A stretch of DNA of 64,000 bases from positions 124,001-188,000 of the forward strand of contig JADKAO010000003.1 in NCBI GenBank assembly GCA_016715285.1. Reading direction: 5' to 3'. Positions 33,664 to 42,220 of this stretch are shown here, piece by piece (position 1 is the stretch's first letter; every line of letters begins with the position of its first letter). Below the pieces are notes generated by a model that worked only from the letters and a program-made list of their open reading frames with translations, was not told the DNA's origin and did no database searches. A program made the position numbers and the translations under genes. Source of the stretch: Actinomycetales bacterium (GTDB lineage: Bacteria > Actinomycetota > Actinomycetes > Actinomycetales > Dermatophilaceae).

Positions 33664-35298
33664 TTAGCTCTCGACCGCGGCCTTGCTAGGCCCGCGCCGA
33701 CGCCGTCGACGCGGGCGGCCAGTGGATTCGGCCGACGGTGAATCCGTGGCGCCGTTGCTGCTTGGCTCGGTGAACGGCATACCTGCTACTGGTGCGTCTC
33801 CCTGGCCACCGCGCGTGCGGCGGCGATTGCGCTGGCGACGGGGCTGTCCGTCGGCGGGAGCGGCGGGGCTGTCAGTCGCGGTCTCGCTGGGCCGGTCACG
33901 GCGGTCGTCCCGTCGGCCGCCACGAGCCCCCTTGTCGCCACGACGCGAACCGGCACCCCGGCCGCCGGACCTGCCGGTCTCACCGAGGTCTTCGATCCGC
34001 TCGGCGGACAGTCCCGCGCGGGTCTGCTGGGCCTTGCCAAGGTGGCCCGTCACTGACGTCGGGATGTCCAACTCCTCATAAAGGTGGTCCGACGACGAGT
34101 AGGTCTCGACTGGCTCGGGGATCCCGAGGTCGAGTTGCCGGTTGATGAGGGACCACCGGGGCATGTCTTCCCAGTCGACCAGGGTGATCGCGATGCCGGT
34201 GTTGCCCGCGCGGCCGGTGCGACCGATGCGGTGCACGTAGGTCTTCTCGTCCTCGGGGCACTGGTAGTTGACGACGTGCGTGACGTTGTCGACGTCGATC
34301 CCACGGGCGGCAACATCGGTGGCGACGAGGACGTCAACTTTGCCATTGCGGAAGGCGCGCATCGCCTGCTCGCGGGCGCCCTGGCCGAGGTCCCCGTGGA
34401 TGGCGGCGGCCGCAAAGCCACGCTCGACAAGTTCGTCGGACACCTTGGCGGCGGCGCGCTTGGTCCGCGTGAAGATGAGGGTGAGACCGCGGTCCTTCGC
34501 CTGAAGCACGCGGGAGAGCAACTCGACCTTGTCAAGCGAGTGCGCGCGATAAACCACCTGACGGGTCGCCGTGACCGTGTGGGCGTTCTCGGTGTCGTCG
34601 CCCATCGCGCGGATGTGGGTCGGCTGGGTCATATAGCGACGGGCGAGCGCCACGATCGCACCCGGCATCGTCGCTGAGAACAGCATCGTCTGACGGCCAG
34701 CCGGCGTGAGCGACATCAGGGTCTCGACGTCGGGCAGGAAGCCCAGGTCGAGCATCTCGTCGGCCTCATCGAGCACGACCGTGCGTGCCTGCGAGAGGTC
34801 GAGGTGACCCTGCTTGGCGAGATCGATGAGCCGTCCGGGAGTGCCGACGACCACCTCGACGCCCCGCTTGAGGGCCTCGACCTGCGGCTCATAGGCCCGG
34901 CCGCCATAGACGGTGAGGACACGGATGCCGCGCTGCGCGCCAGCCCGCTCAAGGTCGCCAGAGACCTGGACGGCGAGTTCGCGGGTGGGAGCGACGGCGA
35001 GCGCCTGCGGCTTGCCTGGGCGCGCCAGCTTGGCGAACCCCTCGTCGCCAGGGGCGACGACCTTCTGCAGGATCGGGACCCCAAAGCCGAGCGTCTTGCC
35101 CGTGCCCGTCTTGGCCTGGCCGATGATGTCGTGCCCACCCAGCGCGATCGGCAGCGTCATGGCCTGGATCGGGAACGGGTGGACGATGCCGTGTTCGGCG
35201 AGGGCCGCAACGATGTCCGCGTGGACGCCGAAGTCGGCAAAGGTGGGTTCGGGGGTCACAGCGTCAGCTGTCACTGCGTCGGGTGACGACGGCGTCAT
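33664..35298 (-). CDS. rhlE: DEAD-box RNA helicase
   Basis: A 544-residue helicase. The Q motif is FADFGVHADIVAALAEHGIV with HPFPIQAMTLP. Motif I is AKTGTGKT, Ia PTRELA, Ib TPGR, II DEAD, III SAT; motif IV is in LIFTRTKR, V in ATDVAARGID and VI in HRIGRTGRAG. A basic, disordered tail of about 130 residues rich in Arg/Gly (RRRRRRGPSKAAVES end) probably binds RNA. It acts in RNA unwinding for ribosome assembly or mRNA turnover. The order with the following ferritin-like gene matches the mycobacterial rhlE region. The 5' region is long (274 bp) and contains the octamer hairpin. Confidence 0.93.
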   Translation of the reverse strand: MTPSSPDAVTADAVTPEPTFADFGVHADIVAALAEHGIVHPFPIQAMTLPIALGGHDIIGQAKTGTGKTLGFGVPILQKVVAPGDEGFAKLARPGKPQALAVAPTRELAVQVSGDLERAGAQRGIRVLTVYGGRAYEPQVEALKRGVEVVVGTPGRLIDLAKQGHLDLSQARTVVLDEADEMLDLGFLPDVETLMSLTPAGRQTMLFSATMPGAIVALARRYMTQPTHIRAMGDDTENAHTVTATRQVVYRAHSLDKVELLSRVLQAKDRGLTLIFTRTKRAAAKVSDELVERGFAAAAIHGDLGQGAREQAMRAFRNGKVDVLVATDVAARGIDVDNVTHVVNYQCPEDEKTYVHRIGRTGRAGNTGIAITLVDWEDMPRWSLINRQLDLGIPEPVETYSSSDHLYEELDIPTSVTGHLGKAQQTRAGLSAERIEDLGETGRSGGRGAGSRRGDKGARGGRRDDRRDRPSETATDSPAAPADGQPRRQRNRRRTRGGQGDAPVAGMPFTEPSSNGATDSPSAESTGRPRRRRRRGPSKAAVES

Positions 35299-35469
35299 AT
35301 GGGTGGTTCGCTTCCGATCGGGCCGCGCTCACGCGACGACCCAGGGGGCGCCACGGCGTCGGCGTAATGGGCCGATCGGAAGTCTTCGCGGGGGGATGCC
35401 GAGCCACTCGGCGAGGTCGATTCGGGCCGATCGGGCACCTTGACGTCGCAAAGTCTAGCGGAGCACAGC

Positions 35470-35514
35470 CGGTATGCCGCGCAGCGCGTATGCCGTGCGC
35501 GCACGGCATACCGG
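35470..35514. repeat. Three GTATGCCG octamers forming nested inverted repeats
   Basis: Octamers at 35472 (+), 35488 (+) and 35504 (-) lie within 40 bp of the intergenic region between the divergent helicase and ferritin-like genes. The second and third are arms of a perfect 24-bp palindrome (35488-35511, arms GTATGCCGTGCG). The first and third, extended to CCGGTATGCCG and CGGCATACCGG, also pair. The resulting hairpins resemble the inverted uptake-sequence pairs that act as terminators in other bacteria, but here they lie upstream of both genes. Confidence 0.85.
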
Positions 35515-35572
35515 GCCGAGAGGAAGTCACGCAGCCTGCCAGGGGGTCGCGGGCGCCACTAAGGTGCGGTCT

Positions 35573-36265
35573 ATGACCGATGCGCCAGACTCCGTAGCTG
35601 GGATGGAACCTACTCCCTATGACCCGTCGGCGGTCTCGCATCTGCTGGGAGCGTTGGCCTACGCCCAGTTGAGCGGCTTCGGCGAGCTCGCTGCTGGCGC
35701 GCAATTGTCGCCCCACTTGGCCGCAAAGGGCGCGATTGCCGGGATGGCGGCGTCGGTGTATCGGCAGTTCGCCGCGGTGAGCGGGCGCTTGACTGCTCTT
35801 GGGGAAACGCCCGAGGCGGCGATGGCGCCCTTTGTCGAGGCGATCGACGCCTTCCACGCGCGGACGGCTCCGAGCGACTGGCTCGAGGCGCTCATCAAGG
35901 CGTATGTCGGTCACGGGATCGCGCGGGACTTCTATGCCGAGCTCGTGAACTACGTCGACGGCGACACGCGTGAGTTCGTGTTGACGTTGCTGGAAGACAG
36001 CGGTCAGGCCCGGTTCATCAGCGAGACCGTGCGGGAGGAGATTGCAGACGACAAGCGGCTCGGTGGACGCCTGGCGCTGTGGGCACGCCGGATCATGGGG
36101 GAGGCGCTGCAACAGGCGCAACTGGTCGCTGGCGAGAGCGACGCGCTCACCGAGCTCCTGGTCGGCGGCGAGCACGGGGCGGACTTGGCCGAGTTCGGGA
36201 GGATCTTCGGGCGGATCGCTGACGCGCACACTCGTCGGATGGAGCGGCTCGGGCTATCCGCCTGA
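35573..36265 (+). CDS. Ferritin-like protein (Ferritin_like_2 / MiaE-like fold)
   Basis: A 230-residue, almost entirely helical protein. An N-terminal flexible part (MTDAPDSVAGMEPTPYDPSA) precedes ferritin-like helices with spaced Glu/His positions (FGELAAGAQLSPHLAAKGAI, IAREFYAELV-type segment ARDFYAELVNYVDG, ETVREEIADDKRLGGRLALW). It is the orthologue of the conserved actinobacterial protein next to rhlE (mycobacterial Rv3210c in my memory). The family has a di-iron-type fold distantly like tRNA hydroxylase MiaE, but its substrate is unknown. The start ATG 35573 is preferred over longer readings that enter the octamer-rich spacer. Confidence 0.8.
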   Translation: MTDAPDSVAGMEPTPYDPSAVSHLLGALAYAQLSGFGELAAGAQLSPHLAAKGAIAGMAASVYRQFAAVSGRLTALGETPEAAMAPFVEAIDAFHARTAPSDWLEALIKAYVGHGIARDFYAELVNYVDGDTREFVLTLLEDSGQARFISETVREEIADDKRLGGRLALWARRIMGEALQQAQLVAGESDALTELLVGGEHGADLAEFGRIFGRIADAHTRRMERLGLSA

Positions 36266-36304
36266 CGGACCGCGGGAAGGCAACAACGCAGGAGACAGCA
36301 AGAA

Positions 36305-36330
36305 GGGGCCCTGCCGAGTGGCAGGACCCC
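36305..36330. terminator. Bidirectional terminator hairpin
   Basis: GGGGCCCTGCC and GGCAGGACCCC pair around a GAGT loop between the convergent ferritin-like and GlsB-type genes. With one C:A mismatch the stem is still 10 bp and G+C-rich, suiting termination from both sides. Confidence 0.75.
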
Positions 36331-36354
36331 CTCTGCCGTCTGGCTGGGTGCAGG

Positions 36355-36618
36355 TCAGCGCACCGTGGACGACTTGGTGACAGCGCCGTAGACGACGATG
36401 CCCAGCGCGGCGACGATGATGCTGATAATCCAGCGGATCCAGTCGACGCCCGAGGTCTGGGCGACGCCCAGCATTCCGGCGATCCACCAGCCGATGAGGG
36501 CGCCAACGATGCCGATGAGCGTCGTGATCACGAGGCTGAGGTTCTGCCGCCCCGGGAGGATGAAACGGGCCAACAGGCCGACAACCAAGCCAGCGATGAT
36601 GGTGCCGATGATGCTCAT
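36355..36618 (-). CDS. GlsB/YeaQ/YmgE-family stress membrane protein
   Basis: An 87-residue protein of the transglycosylase-associated family, with three helices: MSIIGTIIAGLVVGLLARFI, LSLVITTLIGIVGALIGWWI, and WIRWIISIIVAALGIVVYGA. The conserved PG and G-rich faces are present. The ATG at 36618 has AGGAG 7 nt upstream. Members are induced by stress and their biochemical role is not known. The product is an integral inner-membrane protein. Confidence 0.9.
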   Translation of the reverse strand: MSIIGTIIAGLVVGLLARFILPGRQNLSLVITTLIGIVGALIGWWIAGMLGVAQTSGVDWIRWIISIIVAALGIVVYGAVTKSSTVR

Positions 36619-36813
36619 GGGGTGCTCCTTCTGACCGAAGTTTCGGCCGTTAAGTCTGTCTGGGATCCGCAGGGGGTGAATCCCACGTGTTCAACATCTC
36701 ACGCGCCGAGCGTTATTCCGCGCTGAAATAGCTGACTTTTGCGTGCCGATCTGGTAACAAGCGGCGCCCACACACGAGTCGATTCACCTGCTGATCCATT
36801 ACCCCGTGGGACG

Positions 36814-37038
36814 TCAGGCCAACCCGAAACCGACTCGCCCCTTCTCCGTTTCACCGACGTTGACGAAGCCAATCGCCTCGGCCGGCACGAAATAGCGCCG
36901 GCCCTTGTCGTCAACGAGAGTGAGCACGGAGCCGTCACGCAGTGCCGCTTCCACTGCTGCGCCTATTGCCTCAGGCGTCTGCTCGGTCTCGAAAACGACC
37001 TCGCGGGCGACCTGGCGCACGCCGATCCTGACCTCCAT
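36814..37038 (-). CDS. DUF3107 protein
   Basis: A 74-residue protein starting MEVRIGVRQVAREVVFETEQ (ATG 37038, AAGGGA upstream) and ending in FVNVGETEKGRVGFGLA, matching the small DUF3107 family conserved in actinobacteria (TB9.4-type, Rv3208A in mycobacteria). It is probably a beta-rich nucleotide-binding or scaffold protein, with no assigned reaction. As in mycobacteria, it is encoded beside a TetR regulator. The 195 bp between it and the stress membrane protein contain no gene. Confidence 0.88.
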   Translation of the reverse strand: MEVRIGVRQVAREVVFETEQTPEAIGAAVEAALRDGSVLTLVDDKGRRYFVPAEAIGFVNVGETEKGRVGFGLA

Positions 37039-37101
37039 GGTGTGTCCCTTCGTGTTCCCGAACGTGCTCAACGCGCTGAATCCTCAGTGGTCTCAGCCGG
37101 G

Positions 37102-37743
37102 CTAACCCTGGCCAGTGGCGGGGGATTCCCCAGACCGCGGGAAGCCACCCAGACCCCGCCAGGCGAGCTGGCTCACGAGACGGGTCGCCTCAGCCTGGCC
37201 GATCGTGCCGAACGTTGCCCAGTTGCGGGCCGCCATCTGAGCCATCCCGGTCAGGGCCATCGCGAGCACCATGGCGTCGGCGCGGGGCATCGTCGTGTCG
37301 GCGGCGATAGCGTCGGCAAAGGCCTCGCCACATCGCGTGAACGCGCCATCGATCCGCGACGAGACTTGGCTGACGTTGATGAGGTCCGACTCGAAGAGCA
37401 GCCGGAAGGCCTGACCCTCGCGCGCAACGAAATCGAAGTAGGCCGCCACCGTCGCGAACACGCGCTCCTTATTGGTGCCCTTGCTCGCCAGCGCAGTGCG
37501 GACGGCGTTTTCCAACTCTCTCGCGCGCTCGTCAAGGAGCGCCAAGTAGAGCTCAAGCTTGCCGGGAAAGTGTTGGTAGAGAACGGGTTTTGAGACACCT
37601 GCGCGCTCGGCGATGTCATCCATCGCCGCTGAGTGATAGCCCGACTCGACGAAGGCTGCCTGCGCGGCCGCGAGTAATTGGGCTCGCCGCGCAGACCGGG
37701 GCAACCGCTGCCCTCGACCCCTCGGGTCCGCTGCCACCGACAT
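37102..37743 (-). CDS. TetR-family regulator (Rv3208-like)
   Basis: A 213-residue regulator. The HTH lies at about residues 35-60 (MDDIAERAGVSKPVLYQHFP, then GKLELYLALLDE). The ligand domain (FRLLFESDLINVSQVSSRID) resembles the conserved actinobacterial TetR of this neighbourhood. It lies upstream of DUF3107 on the same strand (63 nt apart) and is divergent from moeZ. ATG 37743 starts a basic N-terminal tail (MSVAADPRGRGQRLPRSARR) typical of the orthologues. Confidence 0.88.
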   Translation of the reverse strand: MSVAADPRGRGQRLPRSARRAQLLAAAQAAFVESGYHSAAMDDIAERAGVSKPVLYQHFPGKLELYLALLDERARELENAVRTALASKGTNKERVFATVAAYFDFVAREGQAFRLLFESDLINVSQVSSRIDGAFTRCGEAFADAIAADTTMPRADAMVLAMALTGMAQMAARNWATFGTIGQAEATRLVSQLAWRGLGGFPRSGESPATGQG

Positions 37744-37862
37744 TTTCGGTTCTCTCCTACCCGAGTCTTCATGCTGCCGACGCCGCTCCCGCAGCGATGC
37801 GGGCCGGACGGGTCCACATCCTAGTCCCGCTGAGCGCTCGGACCCCCAGTACTGTTCAGCGC

Positions 37863-39005
37863 ATGGCTGACGGGACTGCGGGTCGACCGTCAGTAACAGA
37901 TGCCGCGCGCTATGCGCGGCAGATTCGGCTCGCTGAAGTTGGTCTCGGTGGGCAGGCCAGGCTCGCTGCTGCCTCCGTGCTTGTCGTGGGTGCCGGGGGA
38001 TTGGGGTCGCCGGCCGTTACCTATCTCGCAGCGGCGGGTGTTGGCACGATCGGCATCGTCGACGACGACATCGTGGAGCCGAGCAACCTCCATCGTCAGC
38101 CACTCCACGGCACGGCAGATGTCGGTCGCCTCAAGGTGGAGTCGGCGGCCGAGGCAGTCGCTGCGCTCAATCCGGACGTCCGCGTGATCTCCCACGCCGA
38201 ACGGTTCACCGCCGCCAACGCCTCTCCGCTCGTCACGGCATACGACGTCGTGGTGGACGGGAGCGACAATCTCCCGACGCGGTATGCCGTGTCGGCGGCG
38301 TGCAGCGAGAGTGGTCGGCCCCACGTGTGGGCTGCTGCGCTGGGATTCGAGGCCCAGATGAGTGTCTGGTGGGCGGGGAGGGGGCCGTGTTACGCGTGCG
38401 TCTTCCCGACGATGCCGCCACCCGGGTCGGTGCCGTCATGCGCCGAGGCGGGCGTGATGGGGGCACTCGTGGGGACGGTGGGGTCGCTCCAGGCGATGGA
38501 GGCCCTCAAAATCCTTCTCGGCGTAGGGGATCCGCTCATCGGTCGACTCCTCGTGCACAACACCCTGGCGGGCACGTGGGACGTGATCACGGCCCGCGCC
38601 GATCCGCAATGCGCCAGCTGCGGCTCGGGGTCTCCAGCCCGAGGAGGTATGCCGCGTGCCTCCGTGGGTGCCCCAGGAGGCGTGAGTCCCAGCCTCACCA
38701 TGGCTGAGTTTGTCGCCACGGCTTCCCGCCGCGTCATCGACGTCCGGCCGGCTCCCGAACAGGCTGATCTGCCCGGTCCCGCGAGTGTCACCGTCGAGTT
38801 GGCTGCTTTGCGATCAGGTGAGGGGCTCGCTCCGGCACTGCTCGGGGATCGTGATGAGGTCGTGGTGTTTGTCTGTCGAACTGGCCAGCGATCGGCCGAG
38901 GCGGCGGCTCTGGCCCACGCGGCTGGGTGGCGGCATGCCACCAGCCTTGAGGGTGGGGCCGTGGCGTGGCGTCGCGAGCTGGACAGCTCCGGTCGCTCGT
39001 CGTGA
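37863..39005 (+). CDS. moeZ: MoeZ/MoeB-type adenylyltransferase-sulfurtransferase
   Basis: A 380-residue E1-like enzyme with a C-terminal rhodanese domain. The ThiF/MoeB part has the adenylation site VLVVGAGGLGSPAVTYLAAA (about residues 38-57), DDDIVEPSNLHRQPLH, GRLKVESAAEAVAALNPD and the structural zinc cysteines CYAC and CASC. The rhodanese active-site loop is CRTGQRS (about residue 345). MoeZ adenylates and thiolates the C-terminal Gly-Gly of small sulfur carriers (MoaD, CysO, ThiS) for molybdopterin, cysteine and thiamine synthesis. MoaE lies 24 kb downstream in this window. ATG 37863 is used because longer readings would enter the TetR promoter. Confidence 0.93.
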   Translation: MADGTAGRPSVTDAARYARQIRLAEVGLGGQARLAAASVLVVGAGGLGSPAVTYLAAAGVGTIGIVDDDIVEPSNLHRQPLHGTADVGRLKVESAAEAVAALNPDVRVISHAERFTAANASPLVTAYDVVVDGSDNLPTRYAVSAACSESGRPHVWAAALGFEAQMSVWWAGRGPCYACVFPTMPPPGSVPSCAEAGVMGALVGTVGSLQAMEALKILLGVGDPLIGRLLVHNTLAGTWDVITARADPQCASCGSGSPARGGMPRASVGAPGGVSPSLTMAEFVATASRRVIDVRPAPEQADLPGPASVTVELAALRSGEGLAPALLGDRDEVVVFVCRTGQRSAEAAALAHAAGWRHATSLEGGAVAWRRELDSSGRSS

Positions 39006-39052
39006 GGTAGCGGCGCGTGGGGTGGAGGAGGCTGTCGGAGGTGCGTGATGGA

Positions 39053-42000
39053 ATGCCGAGCATGGTCCAGTTGCGCCGGTCAGTGCCCTCAGCGGGGGTG
39101 ACTCCTGCCTTGTCGAGCGCTGCGCGGGCGGCGCTCAACTGTGATGCCGCGTTGCTGCGCGTCGTCGGCGGGCCGGGCACGGGCAAGACCACGCTCGCGG
39201 TCGAGTTGGTCGCCGCAGCAGTCAAGGCGGGCCGGTGGCGTGCTGACGAGTGCCTGCTGTTGGCGCCGACGCGATTGGGTGCGGCGCGGTTGCGAGACGC
39301 GGTCACGACCCGGATCGGGGGGACCACGACCGAGGCGATGGCGCGCACCAACCAAGCGTTTGGCTTCGCGATCTTGCGCGCCGAGGCTGCCTTGCGCGGC
39401 GAGCCTGCCCCGACCTTGTTGAGTGGTCCTGAGCAGGACGTCGTCTTGCGCGACCTGCTGGCCGGCCATCGGGCCGAGCCTGAGCGTGCCCCGGCGTGGC
39501 CCGAGTCCCTGACCGCCGCGCTCACGACTCGGGGATTCCGGGCCGAGCTGCGGGACTTGCTCATGCGGGCCGCTGAGCATGGCGTCGACGCCGCGGCGCT
39601 GCGCGAGCTGGGGCTGGCACACGATCGGCCAGAGTGGGTGGCGGCCTCGGCGGTCCTCGACGAATACGACCAGGTCACCGCGTTGTCGCGACCCGGCGCC
39701 TACGACCCGGCATACATCCTCACCGCTGCGGCCGACTTGCTCGAAGACGATCCTGACGCGCTCCGGCGGGTGCGGGAGCAGGTGCGCTTCGTCGTCGTCG
39801 ACGATGCGCAGGAGCTGACGTGGGCGGCCGCCCGGCTGTTACGCGTGCTGGCGCATCCAGGCATGCAACTGGTGTTCCTGACCGACCCGGATAGTGCGGT
39901 GCAGACCTTCCGGGGCGCCGACCCCCGCCTGTTGTGGTCGCCCACGTGGCCCGCGCTGTCGGAGGCCCCAACGATCACCCTTGACACGGCATACCGGCTG
40001 CCGGAGGCGCTCACGGAGGTGACTGGCAGAGTGGCGCAACGCATCGGGGTGGTCGGGACCGGTGCGCAGCGGGGGGCGGTCTCGTCGCGCGCAGGCGGTG
40101 AGGTCACTGTTGCGCTTTTGCGGGCGGTGACGCAGGAGGGTGCTTACCTCGCGTCTGTTTTGCGGCGCGCTCACCTCGGCGGGGGTATGCCGTGGCGCGA
40201 TATGGCGGTCATCGTGCGTGGTGGCGCGCGGGCGGGCACAATCCGGCGCGTGCTTGGCGCCGCTGGTGTCCCCGTGGCTACGTCTGCTGGCGCGGTGCCG
40301 GTGCGGGATGAAGTGGCGGTCCAGCCATTGCTCCTCCTCCTCGAGTTATCCGTTCGGATGGCTCGTAATCTCCAGGCGCGGCCCACACCCGAGGAGGCGG
40401 TCGAGCTGCTCACCTCGACGGTTGGCGGCGCGGACGCGGTCTCGCTGCGCCGGTTGCGGCGGGCGATGCGCCGGGAGGAGCTCGACAACGGCGGGTCGCG
40501 CACCAGCGATGAGTTGCTCGCCGATGCCCTCGCTCACCCCGTGGTTGCAGCGATGACGGCTGCTGCGACCGGGTCTGACGGCTTGCCCTTGGACCGGATC
40601 TCACGCGCCCTGGAGCGCGGAGTGCAGGCATGTCGGCGGGATCTTGACGGTTGTGGTTGGGCTCGGGGGGTCACCGCCGAGGCAGTGTTGTGGGAGATCT
40701 GGACCGGCCTATCGGTCGCCCGTGGCTGGCGCGATGAGGCGCTTCGCGGCGGGGCTCGAGGGGTTCGGGCCGACCGCGACCTCGATGCGGTCCTCGCCCT
40801 GTTTGCCGCCGCGGGACGGTTTGCTGACCGGCTGCCGGCGTTTGGGCCGGACGGATTCCTCGATCACATCCGCGGCGAGGAGGTCGCGGGTGACACGCTC
40901 GTGCCTCGGGCGCCGAGCGAGGATGTCGTCGAGGTGCTGACCCCGGCGGCGGCTGCTGGTCGGGAGTGGCGCCTCGTGTGCGTTGCCGGGGTGCAAGAGG
41001 GCGTGTGGCCCGACCTGCGGCTACGCGGTTCGGTGCTCGGGTCGAGTCAGTTGGTCGAGGTACTCACGGCGGGGCCGACGTCGCGGCCTAGCGCTCAGGC
41101 GGCCGTGCGCTATGACGAGACGCGACTATTCCATGTTGCGGTGAGCCGCGCGACCGAGCGGCTCGTCGTGACCGCGGTGAGGTCCGACGATGAGCAGCCG
41201 TCGATCTACCTCGACCTCGTTGACCCGGCTGGGGTGGAGGCCGGACTACGAGCCTTCACCGAGCCGGACCGAGTGCTGTCTCCCGCTGCGGTGGTTGGCG
41301 CATTGCGTCGAGAGGCCGCCGCCGAGGACGAGGTGGATCGGCGCCGGGCTGCGCGGCTGCTGGTGCAGTTGGCCGAAGAGGGCGTGCCAGGTGCCGACCC
41401 CACGACGTGGTGGGCCAGCGTGGGCGAGCCCGAGGATCGGCCACGACGGTCAGAGGATCGCGCCGTTGAGGTGTCGCCGTCGAAGGTGGAGCAGTTTCAG
41501 AAGTGCCCCCTGCGGTGGGTGTTGCAGGCCAGCGGCGGCGACGGCGCCCGGCATCCCGCGTCGAGCATCGGCACCCTGGTCCACGACGTCGTCGCCGTTC
41601 TTGGGGACGACAGTGTGCCTGCGCTGGTCGCTGAGATCGACCGTCGGTGGCCGCAACTGGGACTGCCGCACGGGTGGGTCAATGACCGCAAACGGCGCGA
41701 AGCGCACGACATGGCGGGCCGCATCGTCGCCTATGCCGACTCAGTGCGCGGCACGTGGGAAGCCGTGGGCGCTGAGGTCAATGTGACGGTCCGTGTGGGG
41801 CGGGCGTTGCTACGGGGTCAAGTCGACCGGCTCGAACGGCATACCGAGCATGGGGCCGTTCGCGTCGTCGACTACAAGACGGGCACCACCAAGATGGCTC
41901 ACGACGAGGTGCCCTTGCACCCGCAGCTCGGGGCGTATCAAGTGGCGATCGTAGAGGGGGGCTTCGCCGAGGTCGGCTCGAAATCGGCGGGTGCAGCACT

Positions 42001-42217
42001 GCTATATGTCGGTTCGTCCGCCAACAAGAAGGGGCCCGACCTTAGAGTGCAGCCAGCGCTGAGCGACCAGGCGGAGCCGCGCTGGGCGCACGATCTCATC
42101 GAAGCAAGCGCCGAGGGCATGGCTGCGGCCACCTTCAGCGCGCAGCCCACCGACCAGTGCTCTCGGTGCCCCGTCCGCACGTCATGTCCAGCCCAGCCCG
42201 ACGGTCAAGCGGTCTGA
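39053..42217 (+). CDS. adnA: AdnA helicase-nuclease subunit
   Basis: A protein of about 1,054 residues of the UvrD/PcrA superfamily with a C-terminal RecB-like nuclease. Walker A is RVVGGPGTGKTTLAVELVA (about residues 37-55). Motif II reads FVVVDDAQELTWAA, so the usual DE(x)Q is DDAQ, in keeping with the reduced motor role of AdnA in the AdnAB dimer. Later motifs are HVAVSRATERLVV and, in the nuclease, VVDYKTGTTK. Iron-sulfur cysteines are QKCPLRW and CSRCPVRTSC. AdnAB resects DNA double-strand ends for recombination in actinobacteria in place of RecBCD. ATG 39053 (SD CGGAGG upstream) is preferred; ATG 39062 and GTG 39041 are possible. adnB follows after 3 nt. Confidence 0.92.
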   Translation: MPSMVQLRRSVPSAGVTPALSSAARAALNCDAALLRVVGGPGTGKTTLAVELVAAAVKAGRWRADECLLLAPTRLGAARLRDAVTTRIGGTTTEAMARTNQAFGFAILRAEAALRGEPAPTLLSGPEQDVVLRDLLAGHRAEPERAPAWPESLTAALTTRGFRAELRDLLMRAAEHGVDAAALRELGLAHDRPEWVAASAVLDEYDQVTALSRPGAYDPAYILTAAADLLEDDPDALRRVREQVRFVVVDDAQELTWAAARLLRVLAHPGMQLVFLTDPDSAVQTFRGADPRLLWSPTWPALSEAPTITLDTAYRLPEALTEVTGRVAQRIGVVGTGAQRGAVSSRAGGEVTVALLRAVTQEGAYLASVLRRAHLGGGMPWRDMAVIVRGGARAGTIRRVLGAAGVPVATSAGAVPVRDEVAVQPLLLLLELSVRMARNLQARPTPEEAVELLTSTVGGADAVSLRRLRRAMRREELDNGGSRTSDELLADALAHPVVAAMTAAATGSDGLPLDRISRALERGVQACRRDLDGCGWARGVTAEAVLWEIWTGLSVARGWRDEALRGGARGVRADRDLDAVLALFAAAGRFADRLPAFGPDGFLDHIRGEEVAGDTLVPRAPSEDVVEVLTPAAAAGREWRLVCVAGVQEGVWPDLRLRGSVLGSSQLVEVLTAGPTSRPSAQAAVRYDETRLFHVAVSRATERLVVTAVRSDDEQPSIYLDLVDPAGVEAGLRAFTEPDRVLSPAAVVGALRREAAAEDEVDRRRAARLLVQLAEEGVPGADPTTWWASVGEPEDRPRRSEDRAVEVSPSKVEQFQKCPLRWVLQASGGDGARHPASSIGTLVHDVVAVLGDDSVPALVAEIDRRWPQLGLPHGWVNDRKRREAHDMAGRIVAYADSVRGTWEAVGAEVNVTVRVGRALLRGQVDRLERHTEHGAVRVVDYKTGTTKMAHDEVPLHPQLGAYQVAIVEGGFAEVGSKSAGAALLYVGSSANKKGPDLRVQPALSDQAEPRWAHDLIEASAEGMAAATFSAQPTDQCSRCPVRTSCPAQPDGQAV

Positions 42218-42220
42218 GCC

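Noticed and set aside
35310..35380. Imperfect inverted repeat TTCCGATCGGGCC / GGGCCGATCGGAA in the helicase leader
   Set aside because: Arms are 45 bp apart with a mismatch in the G+C-rich part; too weak to call a riboswitch or operator.
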